A stretch of DNA of 29,249 nt from Phaeoceros laevis (lineage: Eukaryota > Anthocerotophyta > Anthocerotopsida > Notothyladales), in the NCBI GenBank assembly GCA_049999765.1, contig JBNGIQ010005158.1:1-29249 (forward strand), written 5' to 3'. The notes below the pieces were generated by a model. That model made no database searches, was not told where the DNA came from, and worked only from the letters and a program-made list of their open reading frames with translations. A program made the position numbers and the translations under genes. This document shows, piece by piece, positions 20,484 to 29,249 of the stretch. Position 1 is the first letter of the stretch; every line of letters begins with the position of its first letter.

Positions 20484-20738
20484 CTGAAGCGGGTGCCTGC
20501 GCACAGAATCATGAGGTGGGCACAATGGACAACGCCGTGGAGGACATGGAGCAACAAAATCTATGGAACCAGGCTTTTGAAGTGGGTCATCTGTCCCGGC
20601 CTGCCGGGAATGAATCTGGAGTAGCATCACCAGAGTATGCTCAACGAAAAAAATCGAGGAAGAGAAACAAGCAAAGGGCCAACGTGAGGAGTGCTGGAGG
20701 TCTCACAGAGAATCTTCTCTCTGAAGCGGGTGCCTGCG
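20484..20738 (+). repeat. Internal 237-bp in-frame duplication in the DUF7869-like gene
   Basis: The 17-bp string CTGAAGCGGGTGCCTGC occurs at 20484 and 20721, giving LPEAGAC and LSEAGAC in the same frame 79 codons apart, each followed by a charged acidic stretch. The rest of the two units is diverged, so this is an old duplication of an N-terminal module. Confidence 0.65.
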
Positions 20739-21840
20739 TGCACGATGGGATGGTGCGCATTCGAAGTGATGATGGAATTGGAGGAGCATCTGAGGAGCAC
20801 GAAGGGAGAGGAGCTTCTCCAGGTCGCAACAACCCCGCCTGGGATTTCTCAGACCTCTGTGCTGATTGCACACCGGAGCCGTTCCCATCAGGGCAGACTG
20901 CTGTTGGAGAATCTAACATGGCAGGCAATCCATCGCTTGATACAGATGTTGTAAAGGGGATTGTGGACTTCATGTTGGGAGAGGACATGGAGAACTATGT
21001 GCATGTGGTGGTGGACGGGGACCCAGACTTGGAGGCTCAATTGGCTGTGGACGACGATGTTGCTGGTGGCCATGCTCATGATCAAGTAATGAATGCTGCC
21101 TGGTTAGGCCTTCTAGCCATGATGGACCCTGCACATCCCAAGGAACCAGCTGACACTCTCCGAAACTCACGAAAGCTTGTGCGCAAGGAATGGGTTTGGA
21201 AGAAACTACCTGCATCAAGAACAGAGAGGACCGAGCTTGCAACAGACCTGAAGCGTGTATGTTGTGCAAAATCATGCCTGAAGCCACCATTCTCTTGCCA
21301 CAAACTCAAGGAGCTTTGTGAAAGATTTTTTATTGTCAAAGGGGGAGCAAGAGACGTACCTTGAAGAACATCTTGATGTGTTGGAAGAAGACACACCAAC
21401 ACATGGGAGTGTCATGGTCTCTTGCACGGCTTTCAAAATCGTGTACTGTTTGGGTGGGCTGAGGTACCATAACCTGAAGCAAAGGGTAGCCAAGCAAGTT
21501 AGGTGGACACACATACCAGGTCATGCAAAACCACCGACCCCACAGGCACTGGTAGCTATTGAGTGGATGGATAAGTTCTTCAGGAACAATGCAGAGAGGC
21601 TTCCTACAAAAAATGTCTTCAATCTGCCTAATACAAGCAAGAAGGGTGAGGTGTTTTCGGAGTACAAGCGGCAACAGGAGAGGACTGAATACCCAAACAT
21701 CTGCTACAGTTACTTTTGCAAGCTGTGGCATCTGCATTTCTCAAATTTCAAAATCCCCATATCTAACAGGTTTTCTGTGTGCGCTAAGTATGAAGAGTGG
21801 AAGGCCGGAATGCGAAATGCAAAAACAACTGCGAAACAAG

Positions 21841-21982
21841 GTATGTTATGTATGCAAGTTTATGTTTTTGCTTATACTGTATAGCACGTGTGTAGACTAA
21901 ACTAGAATTTTGCTTATACTTCACAGCCCGTATGTACACTACACTAGGATTTTGTTTGTAATGTACAGCTCTGTCTTGGCAG
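21841..21982 (+). other. Intron of the DUF7869-like gene, carrying a 42-bp tandem repeat
   Basis: GTATGT at 21841 and GGCAG ending at 21982 bracket 142 bp; removing them joins codons in phase 1 (KQ then DQYAELLKEH). The intron contains about 2.6 copies of a 42-bp unit: TTTTG landmarks end at 21870, 21912 and 21954. An alternative AG at 21968 would break the frame. Confidence 0.75.
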
Positions 21983-23717
21983 ATCAATATGCAGAGCTGT
22001 TGAAAGAGCATAGAGAACAACAAGCACGTGAGAGAGAGAAGGTGGCCAAACATAGATCAAAGGCTTTTGGTAACCCTCTGAAGTACCTCATGATTCAACA
22101 AGATGGCATGGACCAAAAGAAGACCAAGGTGCCGCATTGGAAAAGAGTACCAAAGGACTTGGACAATGCAACTTTAGTTGGTGTTCATGTTGTGGGTTGC
22201 CTAGTTTTTAATGGGAGTATGAAGTCTCATGTGTTTTTGAACTATGGCAACATCAGGAATGATGGGAACTTGACTATTCATGTGATACAACATGTTATTA
22301 ACAACTGGCAAGGGCCGTTGCCAGAGGTGTTGTATTTGCAGTTGGATAACACAGTGAGAGAAAACAAGAATACCTTGGTCCTAGCCTACCTCAACATGGT
22401 ACTGGAGAAGGGAATCCTCAAGAAGGTGAAGATTGGCTTTCTGCTTGTTGGTCATACGCATGATCAAATTGATCAGATGTTCTCTAGATTCTCTTTGATT
22501 CTTCGAACAACAAAATGTTTGCACTCTGCATGAGATAAAGTTGCATTTGGAGAGAGCGTACACATCCCGGCCTGCTATTCAAGTGGTCACAGAAGTAGCT
22601 GACTTCAGGACTTTCATTAAGGCAAAAGAAGGAGAGGCTAAGGTCATTGAAAAGTTGCAAGACCATTCCTTCCAGCACCAATTTAAAATAGTGAAGGAGC
22701 AGCTACCTAACGTGGACTGGATCACGGTTATGCGTGGGCAAGAAGTTTGCTACTTCCAGGTATTGGGCCCCAAACGAGGGACTTAGATTTCTACTTCATG
22801 TTCCAGAGAAGCAAATACATGCTGCAGGTCTAGTGCCATTGCAGTCTCGAGGTAAAAAAGGGAGGACAACCCCTTCAGATCCTGCAGCCCAGTTGCTTGA
22901 GGTAAAACTCCCTCTCCTACCAGCTATAGAACGCTTCAATGAGGAGCAGAAAGCATGGTGGGCGTGCTTTTGGGATCAGCAAGATGAAATCACAAGTGTC
23001 ATACAGTCTAGCCAGACCATGCTATTGAAGTCTCCCTGGCTGTGATACGAAAGGGCTGCACACATGGAGGCGCCGAACACTGCTGAAGGAGCAACTACTG
23101 TGGTGGACAATGTGCTTGACGCAGGTTTCATTGCAGCTGCTATGGGACAGGAGCGAGAGATGTGCACTGATGCCCTCAAGCGTGCTGAAAAGCGAGTTGC
23201 AGATGAAGAGCGGATGAGAGGTGATGTTGCTGAAATTTGTGCTGACAACATGATTGCCGTGGAGGCTGATGATCCTGAAGGTCATCCCTTCTGGATAGCA
23301 AGAGTGGAGGAGGTGAAACAAGTAGATGGTCGTGATTGTTGGACTGTGCATTGGTGGAAAACAAAAAACACAAATGCGTTTGATGGGAAGTATGAGGCTG
23401 AGTATGTAGCCCCTACTGCTATTGCTTCATCCAGTAGGGCAAGGAAAGCAAAACGAACTCGAAATGTGAAGCATGTCCAGGATATTGTCACGAGGGAAAC
23501 TAATGTATTGGCGTATGGATTCCACTTGACAAGATGCAAGTTTTTACAGCGAAAGACTGTTTCACTGCTTCGCCGCAAGTTATACGAGCTACGGGCCGAC
23601 CCCAGTGAAGGTGCAAGGCCTCCACCACCATCAAACGTTGTATGTGATTATGTGATTATATTTGAGGTAGAGCACGACCTTGTTTGGAGGGCAGGTCACC
23701 GAACTCATTCCTTTTAG

Positions 23718-24164
23718 GTAGTCCCTTTTACCTTTAGCGAAATGAATCATTGCGTCACCGCCTGTTACTAGTTCGTGAACTCTTCACTCCCAGATGATGG
23801 TAAACACCGAAAGCCCAAACCTGACTGCACTGTCTACATAAAATCGGGAATTGGTAAACACTTCAGAGCTAGCCTTGCATGCACCAAAACTGCAGTTTCA
23901 GCCACTAGTGCGCTTCAGGAACTGCAGAAGGTGGTCATTGAAGGTGTCTGGTCCATCCACATTGGCCAAAGTGATGCATGCGCAAGGCAATGGAAGTATA
24001 GTTTGAGCCTGACCAGTCTGAGAACTAACCTGCTCTAGCATATGTGGCCTCGGACCTTTCGATGCCATCTTGGTGCAGAGGTTTGCAGGGCCCATCCCCC
24101 AGCCTTAGCTACTCCAACACATGCAGAAACATCCCCCGCAGGCCCAGGGACGCTTCTGGCAGTG
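23718..24164. other. No gene recognised
   Basis: An open stretch at 23775-24038 lacks an ATG at its start and resembles no family I know. Otherwise nothing is visible. Confidence 0.35.
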
Positions 24165-24540
24165 CCCACCGGCAGCATGCAAAGTCATCCCGGCAGGCTG
24201 GGATGACTTTGCAGGTAGCTGGAAGTAGCAGGAGGCTGGTAGGCAAGGCTGCAAGGCACAATGCTAGGGCGTGCCAACAGCGGTAGGCAATCAAGCACAG
24301 CGCGGCGCCTTTACCTTGAGCGTCAGGCAGCCAGGTTGTGAAGGCAGGATTCCACAGGGGCTGTGGAGGGGTTGCGATGTTGCCGTGAACAGTTTGCAAA
24401 GGACAAGGTGAACGAAGGCAAGCCGTTTTACTTTCCCGCTAGGGAGCCCAATTCCAGAACAAGCAACTCTCCCCGTCCTGCCGCAAAACGTTCGCGTCCC
24501 CCGGCCTGCCGGGATGACTTTGCATGCTACTGGTGGTGGG
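24165..24540. repeat. Inverted repeat pair (about 34-37 bp arms) enclosing about 300 bp
   Basis: The arm at 24165-24198 (CCCACC, then AGCATGCAAAGTCATCCCGG) is matched in inverse orientation at 24504-24540, the only clear difference being a few extra bases near the outer end. Inside the left arm a second, local palindrome exists: TGCAAAGTCATCCC at 24178-24191 and its complement at 24200-24213, a perfect 14-bp stem with an 8-base loop. The layout resembles a MITE-like element or the ends of a larger one, but no flanking target duplication was found. Confidence 0.7.
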
Positions 24541-24586
24541 CACAACCAGGTCGCATGCCCAACAGGTCAGCTGTTCTACACGAGAC

Positions 24587-24662
24587 CAGGGCTGACAAGC
24601 AAGGCTACAAGGCTACAAGGCAGGCGATCAGGGCTGACAGGCAAGGCTACAAGGCAGGCAAC
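24587..24662 (+). repeat. Imperfect 42-bp tandem repeat
   Basis: CAGGGCTGACA recurs at 24587 and 24629, each followed by variants of GCAAGGCTACAAGGCAGGC. It adjoins the inverted repeat pair. Confidence 0.7.
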
Positions 24663-24796
24663 CTGGCAGCAGGCTTGAAGCACTCATACGTGAGGGACTT
24701 TCAATTTGTGTTGACTGTCAATTGTGATCCTTCTCAGCCCGCCTAGCTGCGTTCACCGTGCTGGAGGTGCTGACTGTGAGACATTTGCGCAAAGGG

Positions 24797-24991
24797 ATGG
24801 CGGCTTTGGTGATCAAGCTTATGGCATGGCTTTTTCTTGTGGCAACTGTGTTTGCTCTGCCTGCGGCATCGTTCTATTTAGTTCCATCTGCACATGACTG
24901 TCCGCCGGGGCTAGCAGCTCGGGTGAGCGCTTATAGCTTTGCAGCTGACCTGCTCATAACTTCCTTGAAAAGTCACGATTGTGTATTCTAG
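24797..24991 (+). CDS. Small ORF with hydrophobic N-terminus, unrecognised
   Basis: The ATG at 24797 opens a 64-residue frame. Residues 2-26 (AALVIKLMAWLFLVATVFAL and on) are strongly hydrophobic, as in a signal peptide or membrane anchor; the rest is unremarkable. The TAG at 24989 directly precedes the ATP11-like segment and could be part of a splice acceptor (TTCTAG) instead of a stop. It may well be a chance frame. Confidence 0.2.
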   Translation: MAALVIKLMAWLFLVATVFALPAASFYLVPSAHDCPPGLAARVSAYSFAADLLITSLKSHDCVF

Positions 24992-24992
24992 G

Positions 24993-25165
24993 ATCTTGCA
25001 TCAGGCAGGGTTCAACCAAGCCATAAGCTAGGCCGCTCGACTCTTGGCCTCCAAGTTTGCCAGCAGCTACAGTCCTCTCACGCCCAAGACTTTGGATTCC
25101 ATCCTCAAGCTGGAAACCCACATGGATCGCACTCCAGAGGAGATCATCACAATGTGGAATGATGT
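24993..25165 (+). pseudogene. ATP11-like (F1-ATPase assembly factor) exon fragment
   Basis: The frame reads AARLLASKF, then SSYSPLTPKTLDSILKLE and RTPEEIITMWNDV. The phrase PKTLDSILKLE followed about 10 residues later by TPEEIxxxWxD is the N-terminal signature of ATP11, the mitochondrial chaperone that binds the F1 beta subunit during ATP synthase assembly. A TAG at 25029 interrupts it upstream, where Gln would fit. After WNDV the expected YH and the following core are absent. A TTCTAG at 24986-24991 could be its acceptor. It is a lone piece, probably a duplicated exon or a decayed gene; recognition rests on about 30 residues. Confidence 0.5.
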
Positions 25166-25619
25166 TCGATGCTCCTGTTGTTTTGAAGTGCCCCTCACAT
25201 ATGCTTTTTCTCCACAAACTTTGTGCTTGCTGTATACGGGTTTCACAAGTGGTGCTGGCTGTCCGTTTTGCAGGTGATAGGTCTAGGCACGAAGTACTTC
25301 ATCATGAGCACGATAGCCAAAAGCCATGTTGCAGCATAGTGTCTTCTGCGTTGCCATTTTTTATGCTCTGAAATAGACGTGCGAGAGCAATGATTTATTG
25401 CGACCTATCCCGGCCAGCCAGGAACATTGAAGCTTAAAGAATGGTCGATTTAAGGCAATTTCTAAAACAAACCGCCCACTAAGAGTGACTGAACGCAAAA
25501 AAAAACGCCAGTTACATGGGAATAAGAAATGGTGGACGCCAATACAAGCACAAGAACATTAAAAATGCCATTAAAACATCGTTTTTTTAGGTTTTTTAGG
25601 GGCCAAAATTTCCCAAAAG
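25166..25619. other. No gene recognised
   Basis: This spacer lies between the ATP11-like fragment and the second LINE. One copy of the TCCCGGC-type motif lies at 25408. Nothing else is supportable. Confidence 0.4.
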
Positions 25620-27622
25620 CACTTCGTGTCCAAAAGGAGGAGAATCCTTCACCTGCATAGGAGACCGTGTTGGAGGGTTTTATGGCTTCACGTCTCTCCT
25701 TCTTGGTTGAGAACAATCATGGTCTCCTTCCCCCCAGTTATATGGGGCGTCGGCCAGGACAGAGTACAAGCGATGCAGCAGCTCTCCTTGTTCAATATAT
25801 CTGCAGGGCTTGGGGTCAACGACATGTTCTCTCCCTTCTCCTCATGGACATCAAAGGTGCATATGACTCAGTTAATCATCAGATTCTTTTATCTATCTTC
25901 TGCAGGAAAGGCCTTCCAACTCTGCTGATCCATTGGGTCTTCCACTTTCTGTCTCAGCGGGCGATGTCATTTTGCCTACATGGTCAATATGACTATCTGG
26001 CTCCAGTCAGTTCTGGGTTACCCCAGGGTTCGCCAGTCTCTCTTATTTTATTTCTATTCCACTTTTAGTCTTATCAGGCAACTTCAAGCCATGGGTGGTG
26101 GCACTAGCTGGATTGATGACACTGGGGCATATATCACTGCTCCCTCATGCAAAAAGTCTACAAAAAAATTTCAGGCTATGCTTCGTGCGGCATCGGAGTG
26201 GGCCTCCACGCATCTCGTGGAATTCAATCCCAACAAGTTTGAGGTTATTCATTTTTCTCTCAAGCGTAAGGAATCAATAAAGGAGTGTACTCTTTCGCTA
26301 CCCGATGGTTCCCTCATCACTTCCTCCGAATGTATTAGGTTCTTGGGCTTTTATTTGGATTCCAAGTTAACTTGAAACACAAATGTCCAACAGGTTTCGG
26401 CTTCCGCAATGCGTACTTTGTCAGCTATTATTTCTCTTGGGAATTCAGTTTATGGACTCAATGCCAAGCTTCTTCGAGAATTATACATCACTGTTGTCAT
26501 GCTCAAGCTCGATTATGGCTGCAATGTTTGGTTCAACGAAGGACGTACACATCTTCAACATCTCCAACGGGTCAAACATCTAGCCTGTAGAGCCATTACT
26601 AGTGCGTTTCGAGCTACCTCCACTAATGCCATGGAATTTGAAGCTTTCTTGCTGCCCACTGAGTTGTGCCTACAATGCCATTCTCTCCGTTCTCTCCTTC
26701 GTAACCTCTCTTGCCCTCTCTCTCACCCAATCCATCAAGTCCTTCTTCCAGCAACTAACCACAAAAATGCTACTACACTGCTATCTGCAGTTGCCTCACA
26801 CTCCTTTCTCCTACTACTCTTTACTTCGCTTTAGTGTGGCCCATCCCCACTGCCATTGAGACTATTTTCCCTCGTCTCGTGCCTCCTTGGGCCCCTCCTC
26901 TGTCTTTACCCATAGCCATTGTAATTTCACTATCTCCCACTTCTGCTATTGCCTCACATTCTCAATATCTTTGGACTCCTGATACCCTTGCCATTTACAC
27001 TGATAGTTCTCTTTTGGATGGTCATGCTAGGGGTGCGGCTGTTTTCTACTTCAAAGGGGACATTGTCCATTATCTTTTGTCTTAGAAACATACTATGGGG
27101 TTTATGAGGCAAAACTCCTCTCTGTAGTGAAAGCAATTTCATGCCTTCCCACCCTCTTGGCTTCCATCCCCATGGTTTCGTCAGTTACAATATTCATTGT
27201 AACCATCATAATATTGAGGGTAATGAGCATCGTAGTAACCGCCATGGACTAGGCATATGGCTATTGGGTCTTACCTTAGGAGATTCAACATTGCAGAGGA
27301 TCCATTTTGCCGAAAATGCAGGTCTTCAGAAGAAACTTGTCAGCACATCCTTGCCAATGTATGGCCACTTGCAACACATGGAACCAGATTTTTCAAGGCT
27401 CTTACTACGATATCCGTTAACTCCTTAATGTTCCCAAACTCAGGGAAAAACTCATCTCGTACTTCAAGGCGACTGGCGATTACTTAATTTAGGTTCCTTG
27501 TCATAGCTATCTAGCTTTGCTATTTTGTTTGCTCTATTTCCCTTCCTCTTGCCTTGCCATTCACTCTTGTTTTTGATTCACTTACCGCTGCATAGGCCTA
27601 ATGATAAATAAATAAATAAAAA
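25620..27622 (+). mobile_element. 5'-truncated LINE with RNase H domain and AAAT-type tail
   Basis: The sequence enters in the middle of reverse transcriptase: TVLEGFMASRLSFLVE (about 25656), GRRPGQSTSDAAALLV, LLMDIKGAYDSVNHQILL (about 25840), SSGLPQGSPVS (about 26010) and a catalytic box reading SWIDDTGAYI (about 26107), where [YF]xDD is usual. Then come LGFYLDSKL, the LGNSVYGL and LKLDYGCNVW blocks, and an RNase H domain starting IYTDSSLLDGHARGAA (about 26994). A CRKC...ETCQH zinc-like end follows near 27310. No endonuclease or ORF1 is present. Lesions: shifts near 26040, 26800 and after 27085, TGA at 26373 where Trp fits. ATAAATAAATAAATAAAAAG at 27604-27623 is a typical LINE tail. Confidence 0.9.
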
Positions 27623-27985
27623 GGGCTAGGTGTTGCGTATTGCTAGGTTGGGATTAGGTTAGAGTTGAGCGGCGGGTTTAAGGTCTGGCTCTGGAGCTCT
27701 GTCCACGGAGAGATGTTTTTGTTGTGCTTGGGGATCTCGAGGCTCTCTATTGTACTGTGCCTTGATATGACATTCATTCTTTTCGCATCTTAAAATTGCT
27801 GGCAATGAGACAGCAACTTTGTGCCGTGTTTGCATCCCAATCTGCGAGCGATGGTGCCAGCGATAGTACACGAGCTTGGCCCGATGAACCTGCTCCTGGA
27901 TGCTGGACGAGGCTCGAACAAACTCCAAAGTGGCCGTGTGACAATCTCCTGAAATTTTAATCAAATTGGAGCAGCCGTTTAAGTG
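27623..27985. other. Spacer upstream of the PDF-PPR gene
   Basis: No gene recognised. A - strand open frame covers most of it but has no ATG at its start; a short DYW-like phrase in it is discussed among the rejected items. The promoter of the following + strand gene should lie here. Confidence 0.35.
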
Positions 27986-28135
27986 ATGTCGGGGTTGGAT
28001 TGGGACTCCAGGCCTTGGCTACGCCCCTTTTGTCGTTTGCCCAGTCCGTGCCTGGCACTGCCTGCGGCTTCATCCGTGCAGCCCCGGAGCACTCTCCCGG
28101 CCTACACCGGACTAAAGGCCTGCCCGTCCTGCAAG
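27986..28135 (+). CDS. Probable first exon of the PDF-PPR gene (N-terminal, transit-peptide-like)
   Basis: The ATG at 27986 opens 50 codons (MSGLDWDSRPWLRPFCRLPS and on), rich in Arg, Pro, Ser and Ala and poor in acids after the first few residues, as in an organelle transit peptide. It ends at a perfect donor, AAG then GTAAGT at 28136. Joining to an acceptor ending at 28440 (TTGCAGAG) keeps phase 0 and leads into the next exon through a VAM junction. An alternative is that this is non-coding and translation starts at the ATG at 28447. Confidence 0.4.
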
Positions 28136-28440
28136 GTAAGTGCAGGATCCCTGGCCGCTGCAGCCCGCTGCGTGGCAGTTGCCAGGGCAAAGCCGCTGGT
28201 GTACTGAGATGGTTCAGGATGTTGTCATTTCCTATAAAATGGCATGAGGTTAATCATATGCCTGCTTGCTGGCATTTGTGGAAAGGCCAGGTGTCGTGAC
28301 TTTTCCGACAGATGTCCCTGCTGCTGGTGCTTCCCTGTGAGTTCAAACCGCAGGCCACCGTGGCTTGTTTCTTCGCTTGACCTGGATAACATTTCCCAGT
28401 CCGAGGGCCGCCATCGCCAAGTGCTCGAGTTTTTGCAGAG

Positions 28441-29249
28441 GTAGCAATGGCGCATTTCCTCCACCTACCGTTGCGCACCACCAACGGGATGCAATATCAG
28501 CGGTTTTGGATGCCAGCAGCTGAGAGGCAGGCCCACTCCCTGGAGCTGGAGGGGAGGTTATATGTGCCTCCGGGGCATTGGATATACACAAGCCGCACAT
28601 TTGTGCCGTGCTATGGCTTAGCAGCCAAGCTATGCATACCGGATAATATCAGTGCAGGAGAGCGACAAGAGTTGTTGTGGGGGCAGTATTTCTTGGACCC
28701 CACTTTGTGGTGGGACTGCAGGACGAACAAGAAGAGCGCGCGCTCTCCCGACTTCAGGCACAAGGAGTCCAGGGAGCCCCTGTGGCTGAACAACTTCTAC
28801 AAGCCTGACTGGGTGGATGCGGAGCTGGCTGCCTTGGACAAGCAGGTTGGACGGTCTGCTCAACCTACATCCAACCCCTTGTTGCATGATAATGCTGGTG
28901 CTCCGACGGTGCCAGAGTGCCAAGGGTACGGAACGGCTCAGGCTATAATCGAACAACTTTGTGAGAATGGGCAGCTAAGTCCAGCAGTGGACGCTTTGAC
29001 CGTCTTGGCGGAGAAACAATCTCGTGTGTCCTCCTCTCTGCTGTACAGAGTCATTCGGATATGCGGGGCTGACAAAAATCTGGTGTTGGGGCGACGACTT
29101 GATGATCTTACTGTCAAGCTTGGGCACGGACCCGACGCATTTTTGGGAAACCATCTCTTGCGCATGTATGCATGTGGAGGTAGGCTACAGGAGGCCATCA
29201 ATGTGTTCAACAGGGTAGGGAAACCGAATGTCTTCATGTGGTCTTCCAT
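28441..29249 (+). CDS. PDF-motif/PPR fusion protein (3' end beyond window)
   Basis: The frame is open from 28441 to the window edge, with an ATG at 28447. Residues counted from that ATG: 1-75 unrecognised (possibly a degenerate OB-like part); about 76-125 a PDF motif (LWGQYFLDPTLWWDCRTNKK, SPDFRHKES, EPLWL, PDWVDAEL), otherwise known from plant OSB proteins, where it binds single-stranded DNA in organelles. About 155-267 are the start of a PLS-class PPR tract: AIIEQLCENGQLSPAVDAL, LYRVIRICG, then GPDAFLGNHLLRMYACGG, EAINVFNRVGKPNVFMWSS. PPR tracts read RNA base by base in organelles. No lesions. Everything after WSS is cut off, so the number of repeats and any E or DYW domain are unknown. Confidence 0.8.

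Larger units (their letters stand above)
20405..23717 (+). pseudogene. DUF7869-like protein, broken (transposase-like repetitive family)
   Basis: The ATG at 20405 (MAKIWKNKKQRPASKN) starts a Lys/Arg-rich N-terminus, followed by an acidic middle. A frameshift in a T run near 21330 leads to KGEQETYLEEHLDVLEED and, past the intron 21841-21982, to a Lys/Glu helix and the core domain. Conserved acids lie in LMIQQDGMDQKKTKVPHW (about 22089), LYLQLDNTVRENKN (about 22330) and GFLLVGHTHDQIDQMFSRFS (about 22436). This D...D...HTHxxID pattern is what I associate with DUF7869; it resembles an RNase H-fold transposase, but that link is inference. Further shifts occur near 22495 and 22770, and TGA at 23043. 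The C-terminal part has an SH3/Tudor-like strand pattern (PFWIARVEEV, WTVHWWKTKN) and a basic tail. Not translatable as it stands. Confidence 0.65.

Noticed and set aside
21784-22053. A - strand frame with a 14-residue repeat (HYKQNPSVVYIRAV-like)
   Set aside because: The repeat is just the translation of the 42-bp intronic tandem repeat on the wrong strand.
27659-27964. A - strand frame of 101 codons beginning near ISGDCHTATLEFV, like the start of a PPR DYW domain
   Set aside because: Only about ten residues fit. The HxE-type zinc site, the second cysteine cluster and the DYW end are absent, and the frame does not start with ATG.
28343-28956. - strand frames opposite the PDF-PPR exon
   Set aside because: The + strand frame is longer, unbroken and has recognisable motifs; the others are shadows.
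1-29249. tRNA, rRNA and CRISPR-like features
   Set aside because: I looked for T-loop boxes, conserved rRNA strings and regularly spaced direct repeats. GGTTCGATTC at 1448 lies in the copia coding region without a cloverleaf, and the tandem arrays seen are contiguous without unique spacers.

Overview
The window is nuclear DNA of a land plant. The firmest evidence is a gene at the right edge that joins a plant-specific PDF motif (otherwise known from organellar single-stranded DNA-binding OSB proteins) to PLS-type pentatricopeptide repeats, together with a spliced plant-type RNase H1 gene and a Ty1/copia element. Abundant decayed retroelements, a DUF7869-like repetitive gene and a remnant of a bacterial-type amino-methyltransferase make a non-seed plant (fern, lycophyte or bryophyte) my best guess. 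That assignment is inference; I cannot name a species.

Layout. 1-4.6 kb: degenerate Ty1/copia retrotransposon, + strand, with gag, integrase, reverse transcriptase and RNase H all recognisable, a polypurine tract and the start of a 3' LTR; no matching 5' LTR is visible. 4.7-7.0 kb: Pro/Ser/Thr-rich + strand reading frames, one with a frame-preserving intron. 7.1-8.7 kb: a six-coding-exon RNase H1-like gene on the - strand, with all introns in phase 0 and all four catalytic acids present; its second coding intron holds an antisense scrap of a PPR gene. 9.5-14.6 kb: a long LINE (coiled-coil ORF1, endonuclease, reverse transcriptase, zinc knuckle) whose in-frame stops are all TAG. 14.6-18.3 kb: no confident gene; contains an (AC)n/(GT)n microsatellite and a 400-base assembly gap.

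18.3-19.5 kb (- strand): remnant of a beta-class amino-methyltransferase, broken by stops and by a tiny poly(A) insertion with a 16-bp target-site duplication. 20.4-23.7 kb: DUF7869-like gene with one clear intron, several frameshifts and a nonsense codon. 24.1-24.7 kb: inverted and tandem repeats. 25.0-25.2 kb: exon-like fragment resembling the F1-ATPase assembly factor ATP11. 25.6-27.6 kb: 5'-truncated second LINE with a C-terminal RNase H domain and an AAAT-type tail. 28.0-29.25 kb: start of the PDF-PPR gene, running off the window.

Only the RNase H1 gene and the PDF-PPR gene look intact. Both would be expected to act on nucleic acids, the second probably in an organelle. The rest is mostly a graveyard of mobile elements. 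The observations most worth pursuing are the PDF-PPR fusion, the methyltransferase relic, the TAG-only decay of the first LINE, the micro-retroinsertion and the dispersed TCCCGGC/GCCGGGA motif clustered around the DUF7869-like gene. Exon boundaries were read by eye from GT/AG sites and frame continuity and are not backed by transcripts.
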